Translations under genes and position numbers: made by a program
Notes under the pieces: generated by a model
Databases searched by the model: none
Told to the model about the DNA's origin: nothing
What the model saw: only the letters and a program-made list of their open reading frames with translations
Origin: Galdieria partita
Lineage: Eukaryota; Rhodophyta; Bangiophyceae; Galdieriales; Galdieriaceae
Assembly (NCBI GenBank): GCA_025991245.1
Contig: BQMJ01000027.1
Location: 1 to 64,000, forward strand
Length of the DNA: 64,000 nt
Direction: 5' to 3'
In this document: piece after piece, positions 35,245-46,702 of the stretch
Layout of the letters: each line of letters starts with the position of its first letter
Numbering within the stretch: position 1 is the stretch's first letter

Positions 35245-38200
35245 AAAAAGAGTCAAAGCAAGAATTAGGTTTGCTAGCTGTTGGATTCCAGATCTCAACT
35301 AAATTTGTAATAGAGAAATAGGCTTTATGAAGACATGCAGTGTCATTGACTGTTCAAAAATCAGGCATAGTCAACTATAGTTTGTCTTTTTCACTTTCAC
35401 AGGAGTCTCTCAATAGACAAAAGTTGACATATGGAAATTGCAAACTATTCAACAAACACAAGACATAGATGAGAGTCTTCTTGGATCACTGCAAAATATC
35501 TTCAAAGCGGAGTTTCAGCCCTATTTCACAAGACTATGTATAACAATTCCCTAATCAAACTACTTTCAAACAACACCCAATCAAATAAAGCTGACTCATA
35601 ACAGGTCTTACTGGATCAATTACTAAAACTCAGTGCAAGTTTGGAACCTTTTATCAAGACATTATTCTCGAAATAAACACAGTTGATTTTCGCTTGAATA
35701 CTAGACACTACAAAGCAGATACTAAAAGTTGAGTGGAAACCAATGTTCAAAATAAATCGTTGCGCTGTTCAAATGAATTCAAAAAGAGGTAAAAAGGTCG
35801 ACTTTTACAACCAAAGAAAGTCCTCCGAACTGAAAAAGCCAACAACAAATTTAGAAGCAAACTTTACCCAAAGTTATTATCACACTAAAAGAAACAAGCA
35901 AACAAACTATCTATTCAAGGCGACAAAGTTTTCCAAATATGTTTTGTTTGTTGAATTTACACAAAGTTCTGGAAGTGAGTCAATACGTTATTTGTCCACT
36001 GTGAAAACAAATAACTATGTCACAGAGGAAACAACAAAGTCACCTGCAAGTAGGACTATACTATAAGCTCTCATACGTAGCCTATACACTACTCTTATAA
36101 ACAGCTTAAACTTTCTTCAAGAACTTTTGTTGCACTCAAATTATTCCATCAGTTGGATTATTGTTGTGTGCTGTGGTGATTTGTTGTGGTTGTTGCGAGT
36201 TTACAGAATGAACACTATTGTTTTTGAAAAAGTCGAATTTCCCCTTTTCAATAGAGAATCAGCGGTATTTCAAGTTCTAGAAACTTTCCTATCATCGTAC
36301 CCTTTGAGACAAGACGGTACAACGACAGCTCCTTGACCTCACGTCAGCTATGCTCCCAAATGTATGGGAGTGGCAAAAGCACGTTTGGTCAACAATTCCA
36401 AAAGCTCATTTCAATGAACAAAGAGAACTTGTTGCAATATTTGAAAACTGTTGTTTGCTTACCTGGCTTTGGAAAGGGAGAAAATGTACGTGCTGTACAC
36501 GCTTTGTTAAACGAGACTTTATATGTTGCGTTGAATCTTCTCAATGTACCGAGAGGAACAAGTTTTGAAGATACGCTTTTTGAGTGGATAAGCAAGGAGG
36601 CACTTGACCAGTTTCCAAACGGTGCAGATCTACTTTCTCAAGTTCTTTCCTGTATTGGTAGTCCAAAGGAATGGTTTCAGAAACTCTTACAAGTCACCAA
36701 GAAACGTTATTTATATCTGTTTATTGATGAAATTGGAGCTTTGGAAGGAGACAAATTCACCATGTTTCAGGATTTGATGGTTACACAAGGAGCAAATCGA
36801 GTGCACAACGTCTATTGTTCTTTTTTTGGAGTCTTATCAAAAATTTTACTTGAACCTTTTGTAATTTGTGTTTTGGCAGGGAGAGCAGATGCTATCATAA
36901 CTAGACAACGAGATGCCTATACTTCCCCAGTCATTTTATCCTTTCTTCGTTTAGATCCCTTTTCAAAAGCAACTGTCAAGTGCTTTATACAAAATACCAC
37001 TTATGACAATAAACCTATTCTAAAAGTATTATTTGCTAGTCATCCTGAGGGACACGATTGGTTCTCCAAACAAGTGTATGATTATACTGGTGGTGTTCCT
37101 TACTATGTTGTTCATGTTTGAGATGAATTGGGAAAGAAATGTGAGAGTTGGAATAACTTTTGTGATCTTTCAGAGAATGAAATGAAAGAGAAAATGGAGA
37201 AGATTGCTCCAAATACTTCTCTCGTAGTAACTCTTTCTGGTATGACACCCAAATCAATGATTGTTTTTCTTCTATGCTTCTTGCGAGTATATTTGAATTT
37301 CGTATTCCAATGAGAGAGACTCTATTTGATGGAAGCCATTCTGAATGTTTTGGATATTGCCAACCATTTTGGTTTTTATTATGTGAGTTGCTCTAGAAAT
37401 GAACAAGACGAAGCAAGCAGGACACCCTTCGGATTCAGAAATGAAACATTTTTCAAGTTGGTTTTTCCAAAGATTGTACTAAAGGAGATTCAATCGCGAT
37501 ATTGGAATATTCCTCCTCTTCGTTTTGTTTGTAGTTTATTTTCATCGATCAGTCGATTGGATTCACCTTCCAGTCGTGGTTTCAAATTTGAAATTATATT
37601 TACTCTTATTCTTTATGTTTGATGGTGTTTCTGTTCCAAACTAGAAGAATTGAGTATATTTCGACACAGTTTTATAGAACATATATCAATAGAATCTGCT
37701 AAAACCATTGGCAGCTTAAAAGTGGATCCTATTCCCAATTATGTTCCAGCATTTAGTTCGACAGGGAGTGGAATACATAGTGCTAACGAAGAAACTTACC
37801 ATATCAATGCTTGGAAACCATTTTTTGAAAAGTATTTATCCAAAGATGGAATATTTATTCCTATTCGACAAAACTCCAATGGACCTGATGTTCTTATTCG
37901 AGTCACGGAAACAAGAGAAAATTCATTGAATCCTAAGGGCCGAAAACGAATGGTTGCTGCAAGTAGTGTGCAACTAGAAAGGAACAAGATCCATTTAGTG
38001 GGCTTGTCCTTGAAATGTTATAATCTCTCAGGTCCTGGTGTTGGTCGTGCTATGATTAAGGAAGAAATTATGAAGTTTTTGAGTCCAGTGCATCACAACT
38101 TGAGTTGGAAGGGAACAATATCATGGCAGTTCAGTTGATAGTAAGTAACAAGTATGATGCAGATGTTTCAGAACATTTCGCGCACCATCAAAATTGGGTT

Positions 38201-38811
38201 TTGAGAGATGGAGTTTATTATGAAGATAAGCACAAACATATAATTTATCGTTCTCATAGCTCTCCAACAACGCCTGCACATGCAAAGAAGATATGGTTGT
38301 CGATACCTTTTCGTTGCCAAGTTCTTATATGTTCGACCACCTCTTTAAGAGACCTTTTAGGTTGCGAGGCTAGTGAAGATCTTGAAAGAGTGCTTGCAGA
38401 CAATCCTGGATGGTTGGACCAACTGAAACCACTTTATGATTTGTTAGCAATTCGTTTGTAGATCTATTAAGACGTATTCCATTTGAAGAATCTGAAAGGA
38501 ATAGTGGAATGATGGAAAGAAGAAATACTCGTCCAAGGATGGATATAAATGTAATGCAAATGGAAGAAACGAGAAGAGAAGAAAATGTTGCATCCAGTTC
38601 TATGAGTTCTTCATTTGATTGGAATGTTTTTTTAAGAGAACGTTGTGGTCTTTCCGAAGAAGAAATTGTACATTGTTTGCCCAAAATATCGTTCATACAA
38701 TTAGGAGATGTAGATGGAGTTACAACAGAGTTTCTCCGCAGTTGCGGTGTTGACAATTCTTTACAAAGGTTGCGAATCATATTGAGATTACAAAATTTTT
38801 TGAAAATGTAG
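35245..38811 (+). repeat. Segmental duplication, copy B
   Basis: Direct-orientation copy of 16706-20380. Similarity begins at about 35245 (gagtcaaagcaagaattagg against gactcaaagcaacaattagg) and runs through the flank and gene until about 38600, where the 3' ends differ. The 5' junctions of copies A and B have different neighbours on their left, so these mark recombination edges. Confidence 0.8.
36208..38811 (+). pseudogene. Group-1 ATPase, decayed copy B
   Basis: Starts at the ATG at 36208 (MNTIVFEKVEFPL), matching the intact copy at 17660. The P-loop QMYGSGKSTFG, the Walker B strand LYLFIDEIG, the DYTGGVPYY motif and the nuclease-like GPDVLIRV are all still legible, but the reading frame is interrupted in several places and no splicing scheme restores it. 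The last ~75 residues, after FDWNVFLRERCG, differ from copy A and look like a SAM-type helical domain ending LQRLRIILRLQNFL. I treat the copy as a pseudogene with an unusually well-preserved tail. Confidence 0.7.
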
Positions 38812-40387
38812 TGTACTTACAAGTTTATAGTATTTTTGATACTTTTAGAAGATGAAAGCTGACAGAAATTCTTGTGCTAAAAGGACTCACGTTTGAATGA
38901 ATAGCAGGATTGTTATTGCCTTAGCAATTTCACTTTGGACTCTCGAGTCCTTATTGAGTATAAAAAAGTAGTTGTGTCTCCAAAAAAACTTTTGTTTGGA
39001 GAATGTCCTTAGCTGTATGCTGTTGGATCCTTCTTAATAACTGTCTCTTGAGATTGTCGTTTCAATCTGTAAATAGTAGACCACGCTCGATAAGGATACT
39101 ACTATTTCTTGTAGAAGGTGGCCCCTATCATAAAGCCTTACATAAGAAGTGTCTTTTTTTTTGGTTTTTGTACATTCCAACCTTTACTCAGTTTCCTCAA
39201 AACTACACTATCTATCTACTGTTACTCTTATTCTCATTACGTGAAGTTGGTTAGACAAGGTGTGAAACAGATACAAGAAGACTAGTTGCACTTGAGGATA
39301 ACAGAAAATTTCGACAAGTTACTCAATTGTTCTGATGTTCCACGACAAAGAGGAAACGCTTGTTGACAAGCCACGCTACTTTTTGAGAAGCTATGAATAG
39401 AAAAATATTCCGCTCAAACCACTTTGCCCAAGTCATTGAGAGGGAGTCTCTAACAGCAAGGGTCCCACTGAAACACTTGCTGACACGTAAAAGTGTTTAC
39501 TGGGTATTCAAAACAACAGACAACTAAACTTGAATTACTACAAACAGCATTAGACATACAGCTCAAAAGAGGAGTTTTCACAACGGATTGAAAACAGGAA
39601 TCTGCAGGGCAGATAACACTACTTTGAAGCAAAGTTACAAAACTTCAGATACAAGGTGGTGTTCAACAATTGGTGGATATTTTGTTAATGGATAGTTTCT
39701 CAATTTGCAAGCAGGCGCTTTCAGCAAGTTATACCAGAGAAAGCTTGGCCAAACCAAAGTCTGGGTGTTGGTCCTTCGTTGATCCGAATAGAAGCGACGT
39801 TTATATTCACAGTTAAATCAATTCTCTTTGGAGTTGGATTGGACGTATGCTTGGTGGAAAAAAGAAGATACGAAGAAACCTGTTTTGAGAAATTTTCTCT
39901 GGCTGGTGGATATATCTTCTGACCTTCTCTCCAAGAGGAGGATTCAATTCTAATTTCTGTACACTTACGGTGCATTTGCATTTATGCAGAAAATGAAAGA
40001 ACAGACTTCGGCCAGGAACAGTACGAATTCGCAAATATACCATGTCAATGAGAAAAATGGTTTTGGCTACTTCACAAAGGAAGTAGCAACTAGCCATTTA
40101 AATATACCAGAAACTAATAGTTTATCAAAAGCCAGTCACCATTCATGGTACAGTAATATTTGTCCTTAAGTAGAAAACTAGTTTATGGTCAAAGAGTGAT
40201 GCAAATGCTGCCGAACATGAATGACTCCGAATTCTTAGAATTTGAGTGAAACATGAAAAGAGAGGAATTGTCATGCTTTCAAATTAATTTATACATGAAA
40301 GGAAATCGAGAGATTACTTTTGCGGAATTGCAGAGTCCTTCTCAAGTTCAGGATTCATAACACTATATAGACAACTTGAATTTCTCG
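38812..40387. other. Gene-poor boundary between subtelomere and core
   Basis: About 1.6 kb with no recognised gene. Small frames exist (83 codons at 39003-39254 on +, 61 codons at 39984-40166 on +, 80-90 codons on the minus strand near 39721-40097), but they overlap one another on opposite strands and match nothing I recognise. No similarity to the subtelomeric blocks was seen, so the mosaic ends near 38811. Confidence 0.45.
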
Positions 40388-43158
40388 TCATTTCTTTGTC
40401 TTTCTTGAACGGCGACTCTTCTTTATAACCTTATCAGGTGTCGTTGTCGATAGAACAGATGTACTGTTGTCAAAGTCATCGGAACAAGCAGCAGCTTCAC
40501 TGCTGTCATTTTGGACATAGAAATGCTCCGCTTCGGTGGTATTTTCAGTTTGCTTCTTCCTTCTTTCTCTCCGACGCTTGCTTTGATTCTTATTGGGTAA
40601 ATTTTCATCGTTTGAAGGCTCAAGACCAGTCTCTCTCGTAACATCTTGATTCGTTGAAGCAGTCAGAAATTCAAATAGTCTGTTCACATAGTCAATCATA
40701 TGTAGTTGTCCAACTTTGCAATCTTCTTCTCGCGCAAGTTCTTCTATCATAGGAACCAAGTACTTATCCTCAATTTGATGCCATACATTTTCACCAAGTA
40801 ATTGCTGAGTGAATCTCTTCACAATATCAACAAAATTTTCTAATAAATTACTCAACTCATTTCTACTATCTATCCTATCCGAGGTAGATTTCTGTAATTC
40901 AAGATTTTCTTCAGTTTGGGTAAAAACATTCTTTCGTGATACTCCATCATAAGCAGTTGTTCTATTTGAAAGAAGTTCTTTGAGCTGATCTCTCTCTAGA
41001 TTTCGTTCGCGAAGTTTCTGCTTTAATTGGGATAGTTCGATTCCATGAAGTGCTCTCTCTGTCTCCCATTTATCTTTGTAATAATTCAACATGGCATGTT
41101 CAGCCGCACGATGAGCAGCACCATATCCAAGTTCCTTTCTTGCAGTCGTCGTAATCAACTGGACTCTCCTTTCAAGTCGTTCTTCATGAAACTGGCTTGC
41201 CTCGTCCAGTTTAACTCTGTATTGCATTTCCATTTTGTGCAATGCCTCCTCCATTTCCTTTGCAACTTCATCTCGAATCTCACTCTCAATTAGTAATGCT
41301 CTGCTTTCTGCAAAGGCTAATCTTTCACGCAGCGATTCAACCTCCAACATGAGCTCGTCAACATCTTGAAACCTCTCATCAACCAAGCTCGGCCTAAAAG
41401 TATCATCTTCCAGTTGAATGCGTTCTTCCGTCCTCGGTCGTAACCCGTTTAAATGCTTTGGTTGGTTCAAAATGGTATTAGAATTTCCATGAACCTGCAT
41501 AAGACCATACTTCAGCTCTTTAGCAAACGAAGCTGTTCTCAAGGCGTGGATGGTTTCATCAGCATCTGAAGAAGAAGGAGAACACGCCGCTATCATCAGT
41601 GTACTGCCATTTTGTAGAAAGTCTCGAAAGAGTAGCGTCAATTTGCTTTGACGATATGGAACCAGAAGCAGCTTTTTCTTTGAATTTTCTTCGTCTTTTA
41701 GTTCTTTAATCCTATTTGTTCCTTAATTAGCAAGAGGAAGTTGTCAAGTTGTATGCTTGCCTTTGGTTTCTACGCAACGCTTCCAAGCATTGTCCAAGGT
41801 TCATCAGTGACTTGTTTATTTGAGCAGTCTCCTTTAGACGCTCTCCGGTAACATTTGTTTTTGTAGTCCTTTCTGAGCCAGCTAGATCTACAAACGAAAG
41901 GGTAGCCTCAAAAACTGAACGGTATTCCTTCTTGGAGACTTTCTCAAGTGCTTTCAAACTGACATTGAAGACGGTATGACTACGTGAAGAATGGCGATTA
42001 CAAAGAGTTTCAGCAATTTGTCTATTCTTCAGGCCACATTGAAGAAGCCTGTGGACCTCAGCTGAGTTAGAAACCTACAGAAGAAGGTTGGTTTGCATGA
42101 CTGTCTGCAAAGCAGTTTACCTCAATCTCGTGCAATCCTTCGATTTTAATCTTTCCGTTCTGAATTTCTTTGAGCTTTAGTCCTTGTCGCCTATATTTTG
42201 TTGTAGGTTTCAGACCACGCTTGAGTATTTTTTGAGCTTCTAATAGTGTATCGACGTCGAAAAGATCGTAACAACGATCATTGTATATTTCAAAATACGA
42301 GACGGTCACTTGAAACAGAAGAGATTCGTCAGCAGAGAGGAGAGATATGTTGTTTTCCTTGTCGTCTGCAAAAAGACTTGGGACTCCCGTCACTGGATCA
42401 GAGAAGCTGTCTGTAAAGCAAGATAAAGAGAAGAATTGGAGTTTCTAGAAGTGACATACCTGTGACAGAGTTCCAATTTTCATCCTTTGCACTGAACAAA
42501 ACATTTCTGCAACACTCTATTAAATACTTTGCACTTTCCTTTTCATCTGTTTTTGGGCCTTGTATAATTCTATCCTTCAGTGAATGAAATATTGCATCGA
42601 TTGACCGAGGAATGAGGCCAGGCTCTGACTCAGTTCCCTTTAAAGAGATTGGGCATAATTCATCGCAAGGAAGCACGACTTACTAGAATTGTATGTGTTT
42701 TTCCCGCGTTGGTTATACCGTATGCTAAAATCATTGAGTTTTGTCCGTTGAAGAGTTTTCGAATGAATGGAATCGCAACTTTTTTGAATATTTCACTTTG
42801 AGATATGTCGTCTTGGAAGATTTCATCGAACTCGAATGTGGCTTCGTTTGCTGTTTGAACCTGTTATTATATATATAGTTATTTTTAACAGTTGCGTTGA
42901 AAATTGTTTTACCTCGGAAGACATATAGTTTCTGTTACGTGGTCTAATTGATATTCTATTTTCCTTTACTTGCAGAACGGCGCTTTTTTCTCCTCTTGCT
43001 ATTTCATCCACTGTAAAAGGTCGTAACCTAAGGAAAACCTTTATACGTTCGCAATCAGTTGTATTTTGTTCCTCATTATTCTTTAAGTTTTGTGTTTTTG
43101 TCTCGAAGTCTTCGTTTTCGAACTGTAAGTATCTTACAATGGGAGGGCTCGTGGACAT
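40388..43158 (-). CDS. Kinesin-6-like (KIF20 type) motor protein
   Basis: N-terminal kinesin motor followed by coiled coil and a basic tail, 842 residues, six exons: 43158-42913, 42860-42684, 42637-42460, 42410-42121, 42074-41761, 41711-40388. All junctions keep frame. Motor motifs: RIKVFLRLRPF near the N-terminus, P-loop YGITNAGKTHT (129-139), switch I NRHSSRSH, switch II DLAGSE (about 360-365), and NKSLMNLGQCLEAL. The TNAGKT form of the P-loop and the long insert (GLKLKEIQNGKIKIEGLHEI) before switch I point to kinesin-6, whose members work at the central spindle and in cytokinesis. The intron after 41761 uses a GC donor (GCAAGC). The tail is rich in K and R and ends SRRSRKTKK. Subfamily assignment is less certain than the family. 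Confidence 0.9.
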
Positions 43159-44311
43159 TACAACTCAATTTTTCAAAATTTAAATATTTTGAATGAGGCG
43201 AAAATCAAAAATGCCCTTGAGAAAGCCTTGTTTGAAGAAGTTCAACGAGCACTTGGGCCAACTTTTGGTTCAGTGTTTAAGAAACCTTACGCTAGCAGTT
43301 TTTTGGCCTTGCGTTGGCAGCAAATTTGATAACAATTTGATAACTTTTACTTTTGTATTCTCTGAAAACTTTAAATCTAATTTTCATTTCTTTGAAAGAG
43401 GTTTCTGGTTTTTGCTCAGAATTCAAGACAAATCGATATCTTCATTTTTAGATAGCGCCAGAAGTTAACATACCGTTATTTTGCGTATTGAAATGGTAAT
43501 AAGGATGTATTCTCGACTGGCAACTTCTAATAGATTGGCAGTGTGTTGTGTGGGGTGCTTCCTTTTTAACATGATTTTACAAATCATCTCGCTTAAGACT
43601 ACCTTGGGAATTTAAAAAACCTTACAATTACGTTAAAATGAAAGAATGAGATGATCACAATGGAACTTTCCTATGAAATCATAATACTCGTGTCTTTCAT
43701 GAACTCATGAGAAGGATAAAGGTGATTGATTGTTTGCGTTATACAAAATATTGAATGAAAGCAGAAACATACAAGTTGAAGACGGGGTGACTTTATATTT
43801 CTACAAGGAAGCTTATTATGAATTAATTTGATCCAAACGAACTATCTCCAACTTTATCTCTTGAGTATCGTTCACCACAAGGCCAATAGTGATTTTCTGA
43901 TTGGAAAGTATCCTCATAAACAACTGAAAGTAAGCATATTCGCAACCCTCTACACTGCAGTTTTCGTTGAAAACGAGCTACTACCAGCTGATTTAAAGAA
44001 GGGAACGTGCATAGGTAAAGAGGAACTAACAATATATCCAAATAAGTTCCCTTTTTTGGAGAACTAGAAACAAGTGACTGATCAAGTACAGCAGTGATGT
44101 CATTCCACTCTAAAACATGACCAGGGCCACGCCCCTGTCCATTTTCTATTAGCTAATTGAGCAAACTTTAGATAATCGATTTGTGATTAGTTAAGGTATT
44201 CGCACACAAAAGTCTATAAATGCTCAGGGATACTTGTTGACCATGTTCATTATTCTGTATTTTGTTCATTAGAGTTGCTAGTTTTCTTTGTGAAGATCCA
44301 TCATCTATAAA
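43159..44311. other. Intergenic with one uncertain minus-strand frame
   Basis: No clear gene. On the minus strand a continuous frame runs from about 44160 to 43823 (ENGQGRGPGHVLEWNDITAV, later EDTFQSENHYWPCGERYS). Its composition looks protein-like, but it has no ATG and no family I recognise; it could be the last exon of a small gene. A GC-rich near-palindrome (cagggccacgcccctg, around 44122) stands out in the AT-rich background. Confidence 0.4.
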
Positions 44312-44797
44312 ATGAAGTCATTTCTTATATCTCTGGTATGTTTATTGTTGACTGTACAAGTTATACATGCTACTATATATGAAGTTGAAGTATCCTACTG
44401 GTTTGAAAATACTGTTTGTTCAGGCACTCCAAGTGAAATCATATCTAACCGCAGCTCTGCAAACTGTGTTTCGTTAGAAAACGAATTATGGGTTCAAATT
44501 CTGAAATCGGATGGGATTTTGGCTGGCGAGGTTTGTGAGGATAACACTTGTTCGGTTTGTGAAGGAGCTATTACAAGTGGTGCGTGTTTTATAGGTGTGG
44601 ACGATGGGCGTAATATCAGTGCGTCACTAGTTGTGAAGGAAGTTTCAACTGCACCCACACCAACTCCATCTAGTGTGCCAAAGAGGACCCCAACTCCTAA
44701 GGCTCCAGTTACAACAACGACTCCCTCAACCAAGCAAGGTTCCGGAAATTATGATAAAGTTGAAATTAACCAACAGGCCAACATCAATATATCTTAG
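44312..44797 (+). CDS. Small secreted Thr/Pro-rich protein
   Basis: 161 residues from the ATG at 44312. A classic signal peptide (MKSFLISLVCLLLTVQVIHA) is followed by a roughly 90-residue domain with seven or so cysteines (CSGTP, NCVSLENE, VCEDNTCSVCEG, SGACF) that probably form disulfides. A Thr/Pro/Ser-rich linker (STAPTPTPSSVPKRTPTPK) fits O-glycosylation, and a short polar tail ends the protein. It is likely secreted or cell-wall associated. Immediately downstream another frame encodes a hydrophobic stretch (FVVGLWSSLLAQLIKFVFG), which would suit a GPI or membrane anchor if joined by splicing; I found no junction. No family recognised. Confidence 0.75.
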   Translation: MKSFLISLVCLLLTVQVIHATIYEVEVSYWFENTVCSGTPSEIISNRSSANCVSLENELWVQILKSDGILAGEVCEDNTCSVCEGAITSGACFIGVDDGRNISASLVVKEVSTAPTPTPSSVPKRTPTPKAPVTTTTPSTKQGSGNYDKVEINQQANINIS

Positions 44798-45330
44798 TTG
44801 TGGTTTTTTTGCTCACAAGAGTATCGAGTTTGTTGTTGGATTGTGGTCATCGTTATTGGCTCAGCTCATAAAGTTTGTCTTTGGTATTCTTCCATAGTTC
44901 TTTTGAGTGTAAAAAGCTATCAAAAGTATATGTCACGAAATAGTTGACTTCCAGGAATTTTTTATTCGAAATATTGTCGTCGGAATTGGTTCGAACTAAA
45001 CTTCAAATTCGAAGTTTGAGAGGAAGGATACCTTGTGTTAGCGAAACTTTAGCAAAAATGGCGACAACAATCTGTCATCCAAAATGTCGAGTTGGAGTGT
45101 CTTATAACTATGTCGATCAGTTTTCTGGTAAATTGAGTCATACTGACTGGTTTTGACATATGCAAGCTATTTACATAAGTGTTGCCACGTAGCGAAACTC
45201 CAACAAAGATTTTGCTAGCGTCTTATTGGCCTTTTCAACAGAGCTTATATAGAAGGCCCGAACAATGTAGCTTGTAAAGTATCCTAATTTTCGTTGTATA
45301 TCAAAATTTGTTCTCATTTTCAAAATGTGA
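44798..45330. other. Intergenic, nothing firm
   Basis: Spacer between two + strand genes. It includes the hydrophobic frame mentioned for the upstream gene (to about 44895) and a 32-codon frame from an ATG at 45058 (MATTICHPKCRVG) with no known relatives. Likely holds the promoter of the farnesyltransferase gene. Confidence 0.4.
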
Positions 45331-46702
45331 ATGTCGGTTGTTATTTGTTTCCATTCATGTCTCAATCAATACGGATTGGATGCATTTCAAGTGGATTCGG
45401 TTGTCCATCCTGCAGACATGTTTCGGGACTTGAGGAGCCTTTACTTGCAACAAGAAGATTCGTTTCCTACCGAAAGTTACCTGTTACAGAGACAAGTAGA
45501 ACGAAGCATTTTGAAAATAGAAGAGGACTCTCTTCGGGGCGAGGACAGGTTTGTTTCGTTGTGACTATTTATTATGATAGTCATTTAGTAGTGTTTTTTC
45601 TTAGATTGAACAGAGAAGAACACAAGGAATATCTTCATCAGTCTTTGAAGCAGTTACCTTGTTCGTATCAAGCATTAGATGCCAGTCAACCTTGGCTTTG
45701 TTATTGGATTTTACACTCTCTAGATCTTCTAGAGGACGAACCCACAGAAGAAGAAAGGAATGGCCTTTTGGACCACTTGAATCGCTGTCAGTCTCCTACA
45801 GGAGGGTTTGGAGGTGGCTATGGTCAAGTAGCCCATCTTGCGACAACTTATGCAGCCGTGTGTGCGCTTTGCATCTTGGGAACGCCAGAAGCGTTGGATA
45901 TCATTCACTTGGATAAACTTTATACATGGTTGCTCAGTTTGAAAAATAGTGATGGTAGTTTTCGTGTTACCGAACAGGGAGAATCTGATGTACGTGGTCT
46001 TTATTGTGCGTTAGCGGTGGCATACATCTGTGGTTTGTTAACTTCTGAGCTGATTGAGAATTGCTCCAAGTATATATCCTGCCTTCAGGTCAGTCTTTAT
46101 TTTGTTTACTTGTTTTTGGTTTTGACATCACAAAGAGTTTTGATGGTGGCTTAGGAGGAGAGCCTTTTAATGAAGGTCATGGTGGCTATTCATATTGTGG
46201 TTTCGCAGCACTTTGTATTTTAAATGAATACTGGCAGCAAACTGAATCCAATTGTGTACCTCATTCATTAGATATAAAAAAGTTACAATTTTGGGCTATC
46301 AATAGGCAACTTATTCTAGAAGGAGGCTTCCAAGGTCGCGTGAACAAATTGGTGGATAGTTGTTATTCATTTTGGCAAGGTGGCCTCATAGCTTTATTAG
46401 AATTTTGGACAAGAAAACATCAGATTTGTAACACTTCAGTCAAGTTTTCGGGAGAAGATTTGGAACGATATTTGTTGCGATATTGCCAGTGTCGCGGAGG
46501 TGGTTTTCGTGATAAACCTGGCAAGCCAAGAGATTTATATCATACATGCTATGCTTTAAGTGGTCTTTCAGTGGCTCATCAGAACCTAAGTGAACCAGCT
46601 ACTCGCCAGTTTCTTCTTCCGAAGATCAACACTCTGTTGAATATTCGCCTGGAACGTTTCCATTTTGCTGTCACTTACTTTTGCAACAAGAAGGCAGTGT
46701 AA
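45331..46702 (+). CDS. FNTB: Protein farnesyltransferase subunit beta
   Basis: Catalytic beta subunit of cytosolic protein farnesyltransferase, which attaches farnesyl to CaaX cysteines with the alpha subunit. Three exons (45331-45548, 45605-46088, 46136-46702) give 422 residues, close to the usual ~430. It shows the alpha-alpha barrel repeats typical of prenyltransferase beta subunits (GGFGGGYGQVAHLATTYAAV, SFDGGLGGEPFNEGHGGYSY, GGFQGRVNKLVDSCYSFWQG). Zinc ligands can be placed at D308 and C310 (DSCYSFWQGG) and H370 (DLYHTCYALSG). The first ATG giving a full N-terminus is at 45331; a later Met at 45418 (MFRDLRSLYL) is an alternative. Introns are 56 and 47 nt. Confidence 0.93.

Noticed and set aside
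35743-36066. 107-codon frame upstream of the decayed group-1 copy as a separate gene
   Set aside because: The matching segment of copy A (about 17200-17525) is closed by stops and indels, so the frame is not under constraint.
17660-38811. The ATPase cluster as a retrotransposon or virus-derived element
   Set aside because: No reverse transcriptase, integrase, capsid or polymerase motifs, no terminal repeats bounding a unit, and conserved spliceosomal introns in group 2; the blocks behave like duplicated host genes.
40428-40641. Small frames antisense or shifted within the kinesin tail as genes
   Set aside because: They lie wholly inside a well-supported exon and are shadows of its sequence.
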